Of a stretch of 64,000 bases of DNA, positions 1 to 7,984 are shown one piece after another. The DNA comes from Albimonas marina (GTDB taxonomy: Bacteria; Pseudomonadota; Alphaproteobacteria; Rhodobacterales; Rhodobacteraceae). A program made the translations under genes and the position numbers. Each line of letters starts with the position of its first letter. The stretch's first letter is position 1. The stretch covers positions 682,001 to 746,000 of the forward strand of contig NZ_JARHUC010000002.1 of assembly GCF_029223255.1 (NCBI RefSeq). The letters run 5' to 3'. The notes under the pieces are model-generated. The model made no database searches and was not told the origin of the DNA. It saw only the letters and a list, made by a program, of their open reading frames with translations.

Positions 1-1044
1 GAGCTGTGGAAATCCGCCGGCGCCCAGGGCTTCCTGTGCATGTACGCCGACGAGAAATACGGCGGCGCGGGCATCGACGACTTCCGCTACGACATGATCC
101 TGATCGAGGAGATGGCGATGGCGGGCGCGGGCTCGGGCTTCGCCGCCTCGCTCCACAACCGCGTCGTGGGCCCCTACCTGCACAAGTTCGGCACCGACGA
201 CCAGCGCGACCGCTTCATGCCCGGCTGCGTCTCGGGCGAGACGCCGCTGGCCATCGCGCTGACCGAGCCGGGCACCGGTTCCGACCTCGCCGGCATGAAG
301 ACCAAGGCCGAGGACAAGGGCGACCACTGGGTCATCAACGGCCAGAAGACCTACATCTCCAACGGCCAGATCGCCGAGCTGATCGTGGTCGCGGCCAAGA
401 CCGACCCCGACAAGACCCACGCCGTGGGCCTGTTCCTGGTCCCCGCCGACACCCCCGGCTTCCAGCGCGGCAAGAAGCTGCGCAAGATGGGCCAGCCCGG
501 GCAGGACACCTCGGAGCTCTTCTTCGACAACGTGAAGGTCCCCAAGGAGAACGTGCTGGGCGACCCGACCGGCGGCTTCAAGGTGATGATGAACAACCTC
601 GCCGAGGAGCGGATCATCTCCGCCGTCGGCAGCCTTTCGGCGGCCGAGCGGTCCTTCCAGATCACGCTGCAGTACATCAAGGAGCGGACGGCGTTCGGCA
701 AGCCCATCGGCCTGTTCCAGAACTCGCGCTTCAAGATGGCCCACCTGCGCACCCGGCTCGACGCCACCTGGGCCCTGCTCGACCACTGCGCGACCCAGCA
801 TGTGGCGGGCAAGCTGACCTCGGAGCTCGCGGCCGAGATCAAGCTCTTCGCCTCGGAGACGCAGGGCGAGGTGGTGGACGAGTGCGTCCAGCTCCACGGC
901 GGCGCCGGCTACATGGACGAGTACGAGATCGCCAAGCAGTACGTGGACGCCCGCGTCAGCCGCATCTACGCGGGCTCGTCCGAGATCATGAAGGAGATCA
1001 TCGGCCGCGGCCTGGGTCTCGACGACCGCAAGAGGAACCACTGA
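1..1044 (+). CDS. Acyl-CoA dehydrogenase, 5' end cut off by the window
   Basis: FAD-dependent alpha,beta-desaturation of an acyl-CoA in the cytoplasm, passing electrons to ETF. The frame is open from base 1, so the start lies outside the window; 347 codons including the stop remain. Visible family motifs are ALTEPGTGSD (flavin/substrate loop), KTYISNG, an arginine in RTAFGKPIG and the C-terminal YAGSSEIMKEIIGR. The glutamate usually found as YEGT is alanine here, while an AEER stretch (codons at 601-612) fits the alternative catalytic glutamate of long-chain and isovaleryl-CoA dehydrogenases; that placement is inference. One base separates it from the next gene, so they are probably co-transcribed. 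Exact substrate unknown. Confidence 0.93.
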   Translation, partial: ELWKSAGAQGFLCMYADEKYGGAGIDDFRYDMILIEEMAMAGAGSGFAASLHNRVVGPYLHKFGTDDQRDRFMPGCVSGETPLAIALTEPGTGSDLAGMKTKAEDKGDHWVINGQKTYISNGQIAELIVVAAKTDPDKTHAVGLFLVPADTPGFQRGKKLRKMGQPGQDTSELFFDNVKVPKENVLGDPTGGFKVMMNNLAEERIISAVGSLSAAERSFQITLQYIKERTAFGKPIGLFQNSRFKMAHLRTRLDATWALLDHCATQHVAGKLTSELAAEIKLFASETQGEVVDECVQLHGGAGYMDEYEIAKQYVDARVSRIYAGSSEIMKEIIGRGLGLDDRKRNH

Positions 1045-1045
1045 C

Positions 1046-2173
1046 ATGGCCGGACCGCTCGAAGGACTGAAGCTGATCGAGATGGCCGGCATCGGCCCGT
1101 GCCCGCTCGCCGGCCAGCTGATGGCCGACCTCGGGGCCGAGGTCATCGTCATCGACCGCAAGTCGGGGGGCGAGCGCCCCGCCGACGTCAACAACCGCAA
1201 CAAGAAGTCGGTGGCCCTCAACCTCAAGACGCCCGAGGGCGTCGAGGCGGCGCTGGCCCTGATCGCCTCCGCCGACGCCCTGATCGAGGGCTTCCGGCCC
1301 GGCGTGATGGAGCGGATGGGCCTGGGTCCGGACGTGTGCCTCGAGAAGAACCCCGGCCTCGTCTTCGGCCGCATGACCGGCTGGGGCCAGGACGGGCCGT
1401 GGAGCCAGATGGCCGGCCATGACCTCAACTACCTGTCGCTCACCGGCGCGCTGGGCATGATGGGCAAGAAGGGCCAGGAGCCGACCCCGCCCCTCAACCT
1501 CGTCGCCGACTACGGCGGCGGCACCATGTTCCTGATCTTCGGCGTCCTCTCGGCGCTGTGGGAGCGCTCGAAGTCCGGCAAGGGCCAGGTGGTCGACGTC
1601 GCCATGATCGACGGCGTGGCGGCGATGACCGGCATCTTCCGCAACCTGATGGCCGCCGGCCGCTGGGGCCCGGAGCGGGAGAGCAACATGCTCGACGGCG
1701 GCGCGCCCTACTACCGCTGCTACGAGACCAAGGACGGCAAGTACATCTCGGTGGGCTCGATCGAACCCCAGTTCCATCGCGAGATGATCGAGAAGGCCGG
1801 CCTCGACCCCGCCGACAACGACACCCAGGACGACAAGTCCCTGTGGGAGAAGCGTCGCGCGGCCTACGAGGCCCATTTCAAGACCAAGACCCGCGACGAG
1901 TGGGAGGCGATCTACGCCGGCGGCGACAGCTGCGTGGCGCCGGTGCTGACCCCGCAGGAGGCCGAGAGCCACCCCCACAACCTGGCGCGCAACGCCTACG
2001 TCGAGGTCGGCGGCCAGACCATGCCGGTCCCCGCCCCGCGCTTCGGCCGCACCCCGGCCGCGACGCCCCGCCCGGCCCGCCCGATGGGCGCGGACACCGA
2101 GGCGGCCCTGGCCGCCGCCGGCGTCTCCGCCGAGGAGCTCGCGCGCCTCAAGTCCGCCGGCGCCCTCTCCTGA
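1046..2173 (+). CDS. CaiB/BaiF family CoA-transferase or alpha-methylacyl-CoA racemase
   Basis: 375 aa family III CoA-transferase fold. The N-terminal PLEGLKLIEMAGIGPCPLAGQ, the GRMTGWGQDGP block, GHDLNYL and NLVADYGGG are characteristic of the alpha-methylacyl-CoA racemase (AMACR/MCR) branch, where the histidine of GHDLNY and the aspartate of VADYGGG act as the two catalytic bases. Likely role: epimerising 2-methyl-branched acyl-CoA so that the neighbouring dehydrogenase can oxidise it, which matches the 1-base gap to that gene. A CoA-transferase activity cannot be excluded. Length is typical for the family. Confidence 0.9.
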   Translation: MAGPLEGLKLIEMAGIGPCPLAGQLMADLGAEVIVIDRKSGGERPADVNNRNKKSVALNLKTPEGVEAALALIASADALIEGFRPGVMERMGLGPDVCLEKNPGLVFGRMTGWGQDGPWSQMAGHDLNYLSLTGALGMMGKKGQEPTPPLNLVADYGGGTMFLIFGVLSALWERSKSGKGQVVDVAMIDGVAAMTGIFRNLMAAGRWGPERESNMLDGGAPYYRCYETKDGKYISVGSIEPQFHREMIEKAGLDPADNDTQDDKSLWEKRRAAYEAHFKTKTRDEWEAIYAGGDSCVAPVLTPQEAESHPHNLARNAYVEVGGQTMPVPAPRFGRTPAATPRPARPMGADTEAALAAAGVSAEELARLKSAGALS

Positions 2174-2259
2174 CCCTTTCGGCGCGCGCCCCCGGGCGCG
2201 CGCCTCCGCCGCTCCGCGCCCCGGCGCGGGCGGCGGCGGGGGTCTCAGGCCACGCTCGG

Positions 2260-2286
2260 AAAGGCCGCGGTCCGCCGCGGCCTTTT
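2260..2286 (+). terminator. Rho-independent terminator after the acyl-CoA genes
   Basis: AAAGGCCGCGG (2260-2270), loop TCCG, CCGCGGCCTTT (2275-2285) forms an 11-bp stem ending in a short T run. It lies 87 bases after the stop of the CoA-transferase gene. A second, purely GC palindrome lies at 2181-2204. The rest of 2174-2604 shows nothing else that I can support. Confidence 0.75.
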
Positions 2287-2604
2287 CGCTTGTCCGGCGC
2301 CCCGCTCGGCGCGGATTGCGCGTCTCCGCCCCCTGCCCGCCCTGAACCCCCACGACGAGTCGACGCAGGAGCCGCCCCCCGCCGCGCCCCCGCTCATGCC
2401 CCTGAACGCGAGGGGCTATTTCCGCCTGCGGCAGGCGCAGACCGGCGCGCGGGAGGCCGGATCCGGGGACCGCGTGGAACCGAATTCCGCCGGGGCGGTT
2501 TACATCCGGGGACTCAGTTGCGACTCTTGGGAATGACCGACCGAGCCGGCCGCGCGTCTCGCGCGGGCTCGACACCCCAATCCCCCGCCGAAAGGACATG
2601 CATC

Positions 2605-3033
2605 ATGACTCAGGCGAAACCGGGCGACACCCTGCACCTGCACTACAAGGGCAAGCTCGACGACGGCACCGTCTTCGACAGCTCCGAGGGGCGCGAGCCG
2701 CTCTCGTTCGAGCTCGGGTCGGGCCAGATCATTCCCGGCCTCGACGCCGGCGTGACCGGCATGGCGGTGGGCGAGACCCGCACCGTGCGCGTCGAGCCCG
2801 CCGATGCCTATGGCGAGCACGATCCCGCCCGCGTCCAGGCCGTCGACCGCGCCGCGGTCCCCGACCACATCCCCACCGAGCCGGGCACCCCCCTGCAGGT
2901 GCAGATGCAGGACGGCGGCACCATGAACGTGGTGATCGCCAAGGCGACCGAGACCGAGCTGTTCCTCGACGCCAACCACCCGCTCGCCGGCCAGGCCCTG
3001 ACCTTCGACGTGGAGCTGGTCGCGATCGCCTGA
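2605..3033 (+). CDS. FKBP-type peptidyl-prolyl cis-trans isomerase (SlyD-like)
   Basis: 142 aa cytoplasmic prolyl isomerase and chaperone of the SlyD type. The FKBP core is split: residues 1-65 carry LHYKGKLDDGTVFDSSEG and GSGQIIPGLDAGVTGM, then an insert-in-flap domain follows, then the core closes with LDANHPLAGQALTFDVEL. It lacks the His-rich nickel-binding tail of E. coli SlyD. The ATG at 2605 is preceded by AAAGGA at 2591-2596; an ATG at 2598 is in another frame. It has its own terminator and appears monocistronic. Confidence 0.92.
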   Translation: MTQAKPGDTLHLHYKGKLDDGTVFDSSEGREPLSFELGSGQIIPGLDAGVTGMAVGETRTVRVEPADAYGEHDPARVQAVDRAAVPDHIPTEPGTPLQVQMQDGGTMNVVIAKATETELFLDANHPLAGQALTFDVELVAIA

Positions 3034-3062
3034 GGCGCCGCCTCGGCGGACCGAAGATCCAG

Positions 3063-3090
3063 GGGGCGCGCCGGCCGGCGCGCCCCTTTT
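3063..3090 (+). terminator. Rho-independent terminator of the FKBP gene
   Basis: GGGGCGCGCC (3063-3072), loop GGCC, GGCGCGCCCC (3077-3086), then TTTT. It is 30 bases after the FKBP stop. The remaining part of 3034-3428 is GC-rich and I see no gene in it. Confidence 0.8.
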
Positions 3091-3428
3091 GCGTTCGGCG
3101 CCCCGCGGCGGCGCCCGCCTGTCCGCGCCCGGCCCCGCCGGCCCGCCGGCGCGGGGCCGCGCGTCGGCGGGGCGCCCCGGCTTTCCGGAAACCACCCGCG
3201 CGACGTCGTCGCCCGCCGGATTTTCGCGGAAGAACGTCACGGACCGGGTCGACCGATCCAGCGACGAGCGTCGGGAGCCTCGGCGAACCCCGCCGCGCCC
3301 CCGGCGCCGCAGGGTCGCGACCGGAGGGCGCGGCGAGCGTCTGTCCCAACCCGTCCCCGGTTGACATCCGCGCCCCCGCGGGGGAGCGATCGTCGCGCAG
3401 TCCCCCCAACGCCCCCGGAGGCCCTCCC

Positions 3429-4109
3429 ATGTCCCTGATCGTCCTGACCGGCACCGCGCGCGGCATCGGGCTCGAGATGGCCCGCCAGGCCCGCGCCCGC
3501 GGCGACGAGGTGATCGCGCTGGTGCGCGACCCGGCCGCCCCCGTCCTCGCCGAGATCGGCGTCGCGGCCCTGCCCCTCGACGTCGCCGACCCCGCCGCCT
3601 TCGAGGCGCTGGCGCCGAGGCTGGAGGCCGCGCTGGGGGGGCGGGCGATCGACCTCGCGGTCTGCAACGCCGGCGTGCTGCTGGGGCGCGGCGGGCTCGC
3701 GACCGCGCCCACGCCCGCGCAGTGGGCCGAGAGCTTCGCGGTCAACGTGACGGGCGTGTTCCTCACCGCCACGACCCTGCTGCCGTTCCTGAAGAAACCC
3801 GGCGGGCGCATCGCCGTGATCGGCTCGGCCATGGGCAGCCAGGCCCGCGCGCCGGGGGGGACCTACGTCTACCGCGCCTCGAAGGCCGCCGTCGCCAACG
3901 TGGCGCGCAACCTCGCGGTCGACCTGCGGGGCGAGGGCGTCTCGGTCGGCGTCTACCACCCCGGCTGGGTGCGCACCGACATGGGCGGCCAGGAGGCCGA
4001 CGTGGACGTGCGCGACTCCGCCGCGGGCCTGCTCGCCCGGTTCGACGCGCTGGGTCCCGAGACCACGGGCGTGTTCGAGGACTACCGCGGCCAGGCCATC
4101 CCGTTCTGA
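3429..4109 (+). CDS. SDR family NAD(P)-dependent oxidoreductase
   Basis: 226 aa classical short-chain dehydrogenase. Motifs in order: TGTARGIGLEMA (TGxxxGxG cofactor loop), DVAD (adenine pocket), CNAGVL (NNAG-like), an active-site serine in VIGSAMGS, YRASKAA (YxxxK catalytic pair) and HPGWVRTDMGG. The FEDYRGQAIPF tail resembles the subgroup called C-factor/SDR in annotation. GGAGG at 3417-3421 supports the ATG. Substrate unknown. It stands alone and is convergent with the next gene. Confidence 0.9.
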   Translation: MSLIVLTGTARGIGLEMARQARARGDEVIALVRDPAAPVLAEIGVAALPLDVADPAAFEALAPRLEAALGGRAIDLAVCNAGVLLGRGGLATAPTPAQWAESFAVNVTGVFLTATTLLPFLKKPGGRIAVIGSAMGSQARAPGGTYVYRASKAAVANVARNLAVDLRGEGVSVGVYHPGWVRTDMGGQEADVDVRDSAAGLLARFDALGPETTGVFEDYRGQAIPF

Positions 4110-4136
4110 GACGATCCGACCGCGGCGGTCGGGCCC

Positions 4137-4162
4137 ATTTAAATCAACCGATCTGATTTAAT
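4137..4162. terminator. AT-rich palindrome between convergent genes, likely bidirectional terminator
   Basis: TTAAATCA (4139-4146), loop of 7, TGATTTAA (4154-4161) is a perfect 8-bp inverted repeat flanked by A and T runs on both sides. It stands out in a GC-rich genome and sits between the ends of the SDR and YqgE genes. A GC hairpin (4116-4132) precedes it on the plus strand. Confidence 0.55.
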
Positions 4163-4202
4163 CCCGGCCGCTCCGGCGGCCTGCCGCGGCTACGGGCCGG
4201 GC

Positions 4203-4811
4203 TCAGGCGAGCCCGCCCTGCGCCGACAGCTTCGCCGGATCGACCCCGATCTTGAGCATCGCGCGCCGCCACTTGCCGGCGTCGTCCTCGCCGAAGACCA
4301 GCTCCGGGTCGGCGGGGCAGATCAGCCAGCCGTTGGCCTGCAGCTCCTGCTCCAGCTGCCCCGGCGCCCAGCCCGCGTAGCCCAGCGCCAGCACCGCCTG
4401 CCGGGGGCCCTTGCCCGCCGACATGTCGCGCAGGATGTCGACCGTCGCGGTCAGCGCCATGCCCTGCGCCAGCGGCTTGGTGGCGCCCGGCGCCTCCCAG
4501 TCGTCGGAATGCAGGACGAAGCCGCGCCCCATCTCCACCGGCCCGCCGAAATGGACCGAGAAGGCGCCCGCCCCCTCGCCCGGCTTCACCCCCACCTGCT
4601 TGAGCAGGTCGGCGAAGCTCAGCTCCCGTGCGCGCTTGTTGATGATCAGCCCCATGGCGCCGTCGTCGCCATGCGAGCACATGTAGATCACCGTCTGCGC
4701 GAAACGGGGGTCGCCCATGCCGGGCATCGCGACCAGCAGCTCCCCCTCGAGGGGACCGCCGGCGTCGGGGTCGGCCTCGGGGGCCGGGTCTCCGGAAGGG
4801 GCGATGGTCAT
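4203..4811 (-). CDS. YqgE/AlgH family protein
   Basis: 202 aa member of the DUF179 family. Recognisable blocks: GELLVAMPGMGDPRF near the N-terminus, VIYMCSHGDDGAMGLIINK, FGGPVEMGRGFVLHS and LGYAGWAPGQLEQEL. The biochemical role of the family is not established. The ATG at 4811 is chosen; an in-frame TTG at 4847 would add 12 residues. GGAGGT lies 15 bases before the ATG, which is rather far and is better spaced for an ATT codon at 4820, so the start is uncertain. It is divergent from the secreted DsbD-like gene, an arrangement I recall from related genomes. Confidence 0.9.
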   Translation of the reverse strand: MTIAPSGDPAPEADPDAGGPLEGELLVAMPGMGDPRFAQTVIYMCSHGDDGAMGLIINKRARELSFADLLKQVGVKPGEGAGAFSVHFGGPVEMGRGFVLHSDDWEAPGATKPLAQGMALTATVDILRDMSAGKGPRQAVLALGYAGWAPGQLEQELQANGWLICPADPELVFGEDDAGKWRRAMLKIGVDPAKLSAQGGLA

Positions 4812-5142
4812 GAGGGGAATGATGGACCTCCGGGGGGCCCGCTTCAACGGTTCGATGGCGAAATCCTTGCGCGGCGAGGCCCCCCCGCGGCGCTGCGCCG
4901 CGAGTCCCCGGGGCCGGGGCGAGGCCCGCAGGCCCGCGGCCGCCGCGCGCGCCCGGCGGAATCTGCGCCGATCACGGCGGCGCGCGCGGGGCGCGAGCGG
5001 CCGGCCGATCCCGGGAAACCGCTGGAGTCGTTCGATTTACGGGCGGCAGTCGGGGTCCGCCGGGACGGAGGGCGGCGATCCCTCCGCCCGCTTCGCCGGA
5101 ACGTGACTTCCTGCAACGCGCCCGGCTCGCTATCTGGAAGGC

Positions 5143-6054
5143 ATGAACTCTTCGCAGCCTCCCATCGCGCACCCGTTCCGCCGGGGCCTCCGCGCCGCCG
5201 CGCTTCTCGCCGCCGCGGCGCTCTTCGCCGCGCCCGGCGCGGCCGAGGCCGGCGGTCCCGCGCGCAGCCTCTCGGTCGCCTGGAGCGCCCGGGCCGAGGC
5301 CGGGCCGCCCACGCCCGAGGCCCGCGCCCAGCGCTCGGCGCTGGAGCTGCTGCCCGGCTGGACGACCGAGGGCGGCGCGCGCATCGCGGGGCTGACCATC
5401 CGCCTCGATCCCGGCTGGAAGACCTACTGGCGCGTGCCCGGCGACGCCGGCATCCCCCCCGATTTCGACTGGAGCGGGTCGGAGAACGTGGCCTCGGTCG
5501 CGGTGCTGTGGCCGCGGCCGGTGGCCTTCGACCTCTTCGGCATGACCACGCTGGGCTACAAGCACGAGGTCACCCTGCCCCTGCAGGCGACGCCCGTGGA
5601 TCCGGCGCGGCCGATGGTGCTGCGCCTCAGCCTCGCCTACGGCGTCTGCGCCGACATCTGCATGCCCGAGATGGCCGAGGTGGCCCTGCATCTCGCCCCC
5701 GGCGAGGAGGGCGGGCGCGCCCCGATCGAGCGGGCGCTCGCCACCCTGCCCGAGGCCGCCGCCGTCTCCGGCGCCTCGCTGGCCGACTGCCGCCTGCAGG
5801 GTGAGGGCGACGACCGCCGGCTGGAGGCGAGCCTGCGCCTGCCGAGCCCGCCCCGCGGCCCGCTGCACGCGATCGTCGAGGCCCCGGCCCCGATGTGGTT
5901 CGAGCCGGGCGAGCTCTCCCCCGACGGGAGCGCCCTGCGCCTGAGCGCGCGGCTGGACCCGGCCTCGGGCGCCGCCTGGCTCGACCGGAGCGCGTTGCGG
6001 GTGACGGTGCTGGGCGCCGACCGCGCCGTGACCTTCGAGGGCTGCGGGGGCTGA
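5143..6054 (+). CDS. Secreted DsbD N-terminal-domain protein (protein-disulfide reductase family)
   Basis: 303 aa periplasmic protein. Residues 1-36 are a signal peptide (RRGLR, an alanine-rich core, cleavage near AEA-GG). The rest resembles the N-terminal DsbD-alpha domain: GLTIRLDPGWKTYWRVPGDAGIPP and YGVCADICMPEM, with a C-x3-C pair. Only this domain is present; there is no membrane DsbD-beta core and no thioredoxin-like gamma domain. It probably takes part in periplasmic thiol exchange, but its electron donor is not visible here. It has a short C-terminal extension with one further cysteine. It is divergent from yqgE, and the 330-base gap between them holds no other feature I can name. 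Confidence 0.83.
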   Translation: MNSSQPPIAHPFRRGLRAAALLAAAALFAAPGAAEAGGPARSLSVAWSARAEAGPPTPEARAQRSALELLPGWTTEGGARIAGLTIRLDPGWKTYWRVPGDAGIPPDFDWSGSENVASVAVLWPRPVAFDLFGMTTLGYKHEVTLPLQATPVDPARPMVLRLSLAYGVCADICMPEMAEVALHLAPGEEGGRAPIERALATLPEAAAVSGASLADCRLQGEGDDRRLEASLRLPSPPRGPLHAIVEAPAPMWFEPGELSPDGSALRLSARLDPASGAAWLDRSALRVTVLGADRAVTFEGCGG

Positions 6055-6208
6055 TCGGCCCCGGCAAGCCCCTGCGAAAAATCCGGTTTTCCTGAACGCG
6101 GCTTGCCGCGGGCGCCGACGTCGGCGCCCGCGGACTCGTGCCCGGCCCCCCGCGCTCGTCTCCGCAGGGGGGGCGGCCGAGGGCGGGCCGCCCGCTCGGC
6201 GAAACTCT

Positions 6209-6299
6209 GGCGCAACAAAATGTCCGACTTTCGCCTCAGTTCGCGAATTATATTGCGCAAGATAGTTGCGCACCCACGTCCCTTGCGCTAGGTGCAGTG
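6209..6299 (+). promoter_or_regulatory. AT-richer promoter region with repeated TTGCGC sites
   Basis: The DNA before the MaoC gene is much less GC-rich than its surroundings. It contains TTGCGCA at 6253 and 6266 (period 13), TTGCGCT at 6293 and the reverse form GGCGCAAC at 6209. The first site is the 8-base palindrome TTGCGCAA. This suggests a promoter with a repeated operator; the regulator is unknown. Confidence 0.35.
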
Positions 6300-6346
6300 C
6301 AGCGAGCCCGCCGTCGGCGGGCGAATCCGGCCCTGGGAGACCAGCC

Positions 6347-6790
6347 ATGCTCGACAACCTGCCGCGCGGCACGATCTGCATCGAGGAAATGGAGATCGGC
6401 ATGTCCCGCTACGTGCTGAAGACCATCACCGACCTCGACATCGAGCTGTTCGCCAAGGTGTCGACCGACCGCAACCCGGTGCATCTGGACGACGACTACG
6501 CCCGCGACACGATCTTCGCCGGCCGCATCGCCCACGGGATGCTGACCGCCTCGCTGATCTCGGCCGTGATCGGGGAGCAGCTGCCGGGCCACGGTACGGT
6601 CTACATGGGCCAGTCGCTGAAGTTCCTCGCCCCCGTCCGCCCCGGCGACACGGTCGAGGCGCGCGTGACGGTCGCGGACATCATCCACGCCAAACGCCGC
6701 GTCGCCCTTGATTGCGAATGCCGCGTGGGCGACAAGGTCGTCCTCAAGGGCGAGGCGCTGGTTCTGGCGCCCTCCAACAAGTTCGACTGA
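6347..6790 (+). CDS. MaoC family dehydratase, (R)-enoyl-CoA hydratase type
   Basis: 147 aa single hot-dog domain. The hydratase-2 motif STDRNPVHLDDDYARDT carries the Asp and His that hydrate trans-2-enoyl-CoA to (R)-3-hydroxyacyl-CoA; FAGRIAHGML and the Y-x-Q-S-L-KFLAPVRPGDTV strand follow. Length fits PhaJ-type hydratases, which link beta-oxidation to polyhydroxyalkanoate synthesis; this role is an inference. GGGAGA precedes the ATG by 6 bases. Followed 50 bases later by ribF. Confidence 0.9.
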   Translation: MLDNLPRGTICIEEMEIGMSRYVLKTITDLDIELFAKVSTDRNPVHLDDDYARDTIFAGRIAHGMLTASLISAVIGEQLPGHGTVYMGQSLKFLAPVRPGDTVEARVTVADIIHAKRRVALDCECRVGDKVVLKGEALVLAPSNKFD

Positions 6791-6840
6791 TCTTTTCCCG
6801 GCAGGCCCCTGGCCGCGGCCGGGGCCTTCCAGGGGACGCG

Positions 6841-7782
6841 ATGCGCCTCATCCAGTCCGGGACCGAGATCCGGCCCGAGGACCGTGGCGCTTCCGCCGCC
6901 ATGGGCAATTTCGACGGCGTTCACCGGGGCCACGCCTCGGTGATCGATCTGGCGCGCAACCCCGGCGCGCCGCTGGGCGTGGTGACCTTCGAGCCGCACC
7001 CGCGGCAGGTCTTCGCCCCCAAAGCGCCCCCCTTCCGGCTGATGAACGCCGCCGCCCGCCGCCATAGGCTGGCGAAGCTGGGCGTGGATGTGTGCGTGGA
7101 GCTGGAGTTCGACCGTGCGATGGCCGCCCTCTCGGCCGAGGCCTTCGCGCGCGACATCCTCGCCGGGCGCCTGGGCCTGAGCCGGGTGGTGGTCGGCGAG
7201 GACTTCCGCTTCGGCAAGGGCCGCGAGGGCGACGCCGCGATGCTGGCCGAGCTGGGCGCGCGCTTCGGCTTCGAGGCGGTGACCGCCCCGATGGTCGAGG
7301 GGCCGGGCGGCCGCGTCTCCTCCACCGCGATCCGCGAGGCGCTGGGCGCCGGCGATCCGGTGGGCGCCGCGCGGATGCTGGGCCACTGGCACCGGCTGGA
7401 CGGCGTCGTCAGCCATGGCGACAAGCGCGGGCGGGAGCTGGGCTTTCCGACCGCGAACGTGGTGCTCGAGGATCTGCTGCTGCCCCGCTTCGGCGTCTAC
7501 GCGGTGGAGATCGAAGTGCTCGACGGCCCCCACGCCGGCAGATACCCCGGCGCGGCCTCGCTGGGCGTGCGCCCGACCTTCGGGATCAACGCGCCGAACC
7601 TGGAGACCTATCTCTTCGACTTCTCGGGCGATCTCTACGGCGCCGAGGTCTCGGTCGCCCTGATCTCCTACCTGCGGGGCGAGGAGAAGTTCGACGGGAT
7701 CGAGCCGCTGATCGCCCAGATGCACGCCGACTGCGACCTGGCGCGCGAGCGCCTGGCAGATCGCATCGACCCCGCCGCCTGA
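6841..7782 (+). CDS. ribF: Bifunctional riboflavin kinase/FAD synthetase
   Basis: 313 aa. Makes FMN from riboflavin and then FAD. The N-terminal FMN adenylyltransferase domain (about 1-185) has MGNFDGVHRGH (HxGH-like nucleotide site), TFEPHPRQVF, VVGEDFRFGKGREGD and VSSTAIREAL. The C-terminal kinase domain (about 185-313) has GVVSHGDKRGRELGFPTANV, GVYAVEIE and YLRGEEKFDGIEPLIAQM. AGGGGA precedes the ATG. Usual length for bacterial RibF. Confidence 0.97.
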   Translation: MRLIQSGTEIRPEDRGASAAMGNFDGVHRGHASVIDLARNPGAPLGVVTFEPHPRQVFAPKAPPFRLMNAAARRHRLAKLGVDVCVELEFDRAMAALSAEAFARDILAGRLGLSRVVVGEDFRFGKGREGDAAMLAELGARFGFEAVTAPMVEGPGGRVSSTAIREALGAGDPVGAARMLGHWHRLDGVVSHGDKRGRELGFPTANVVLEDLLLPRFGVYAVEIEVLDGPHAGRYPGAASLGVRPTFGINAPNLETYLFDFSGDLYGAEVSVALISYLRGEEKFDGIEPLIAQMHADCDLARERLADRIDPAA

Positions 7783-7842
7783 GCGCGGCCGGCCCCACAG
7801 GCGCGCCCCGGGCCGGCGTCAGGATCGCCCGCGCCGCGCGAT

Positions 7843-7869
7843 GGGCCCCCGGGCCTGCCCCGGGGCCTC
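7843..7869. repeat. Short GC palindrome, copy 1 of 2
   Basis: A GCCCCGGGCCTG...CCCGGGGCCTC unit, also present at 37218-37249, lying 60 bases after the ribF stop. Arms can pair as a hairpin. It looks like a REP-type intergenic repeat. No gene is visible in 7783-7984. Confidence 0.45.
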
Positions 7870-7984
7870 TCCCGCCGCCTGCCCCCTGCGCGATCCACGC
7901 CTCCCCCGGATCGGGTTCCCGCTCCCGCCGCGCTTGCCCCCCGCCGCCCGCTCCGCTAGCAGCGACAGGCGAAGGAGCCCGCCG

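Noticed and set aside
2181-2204. GC palindrome as a second terminator
   Set aside because: The stem is perfect but has no following T run and consists only of GC alternation, which arises easily in this composition; the terminator at 2260-2286 is better.
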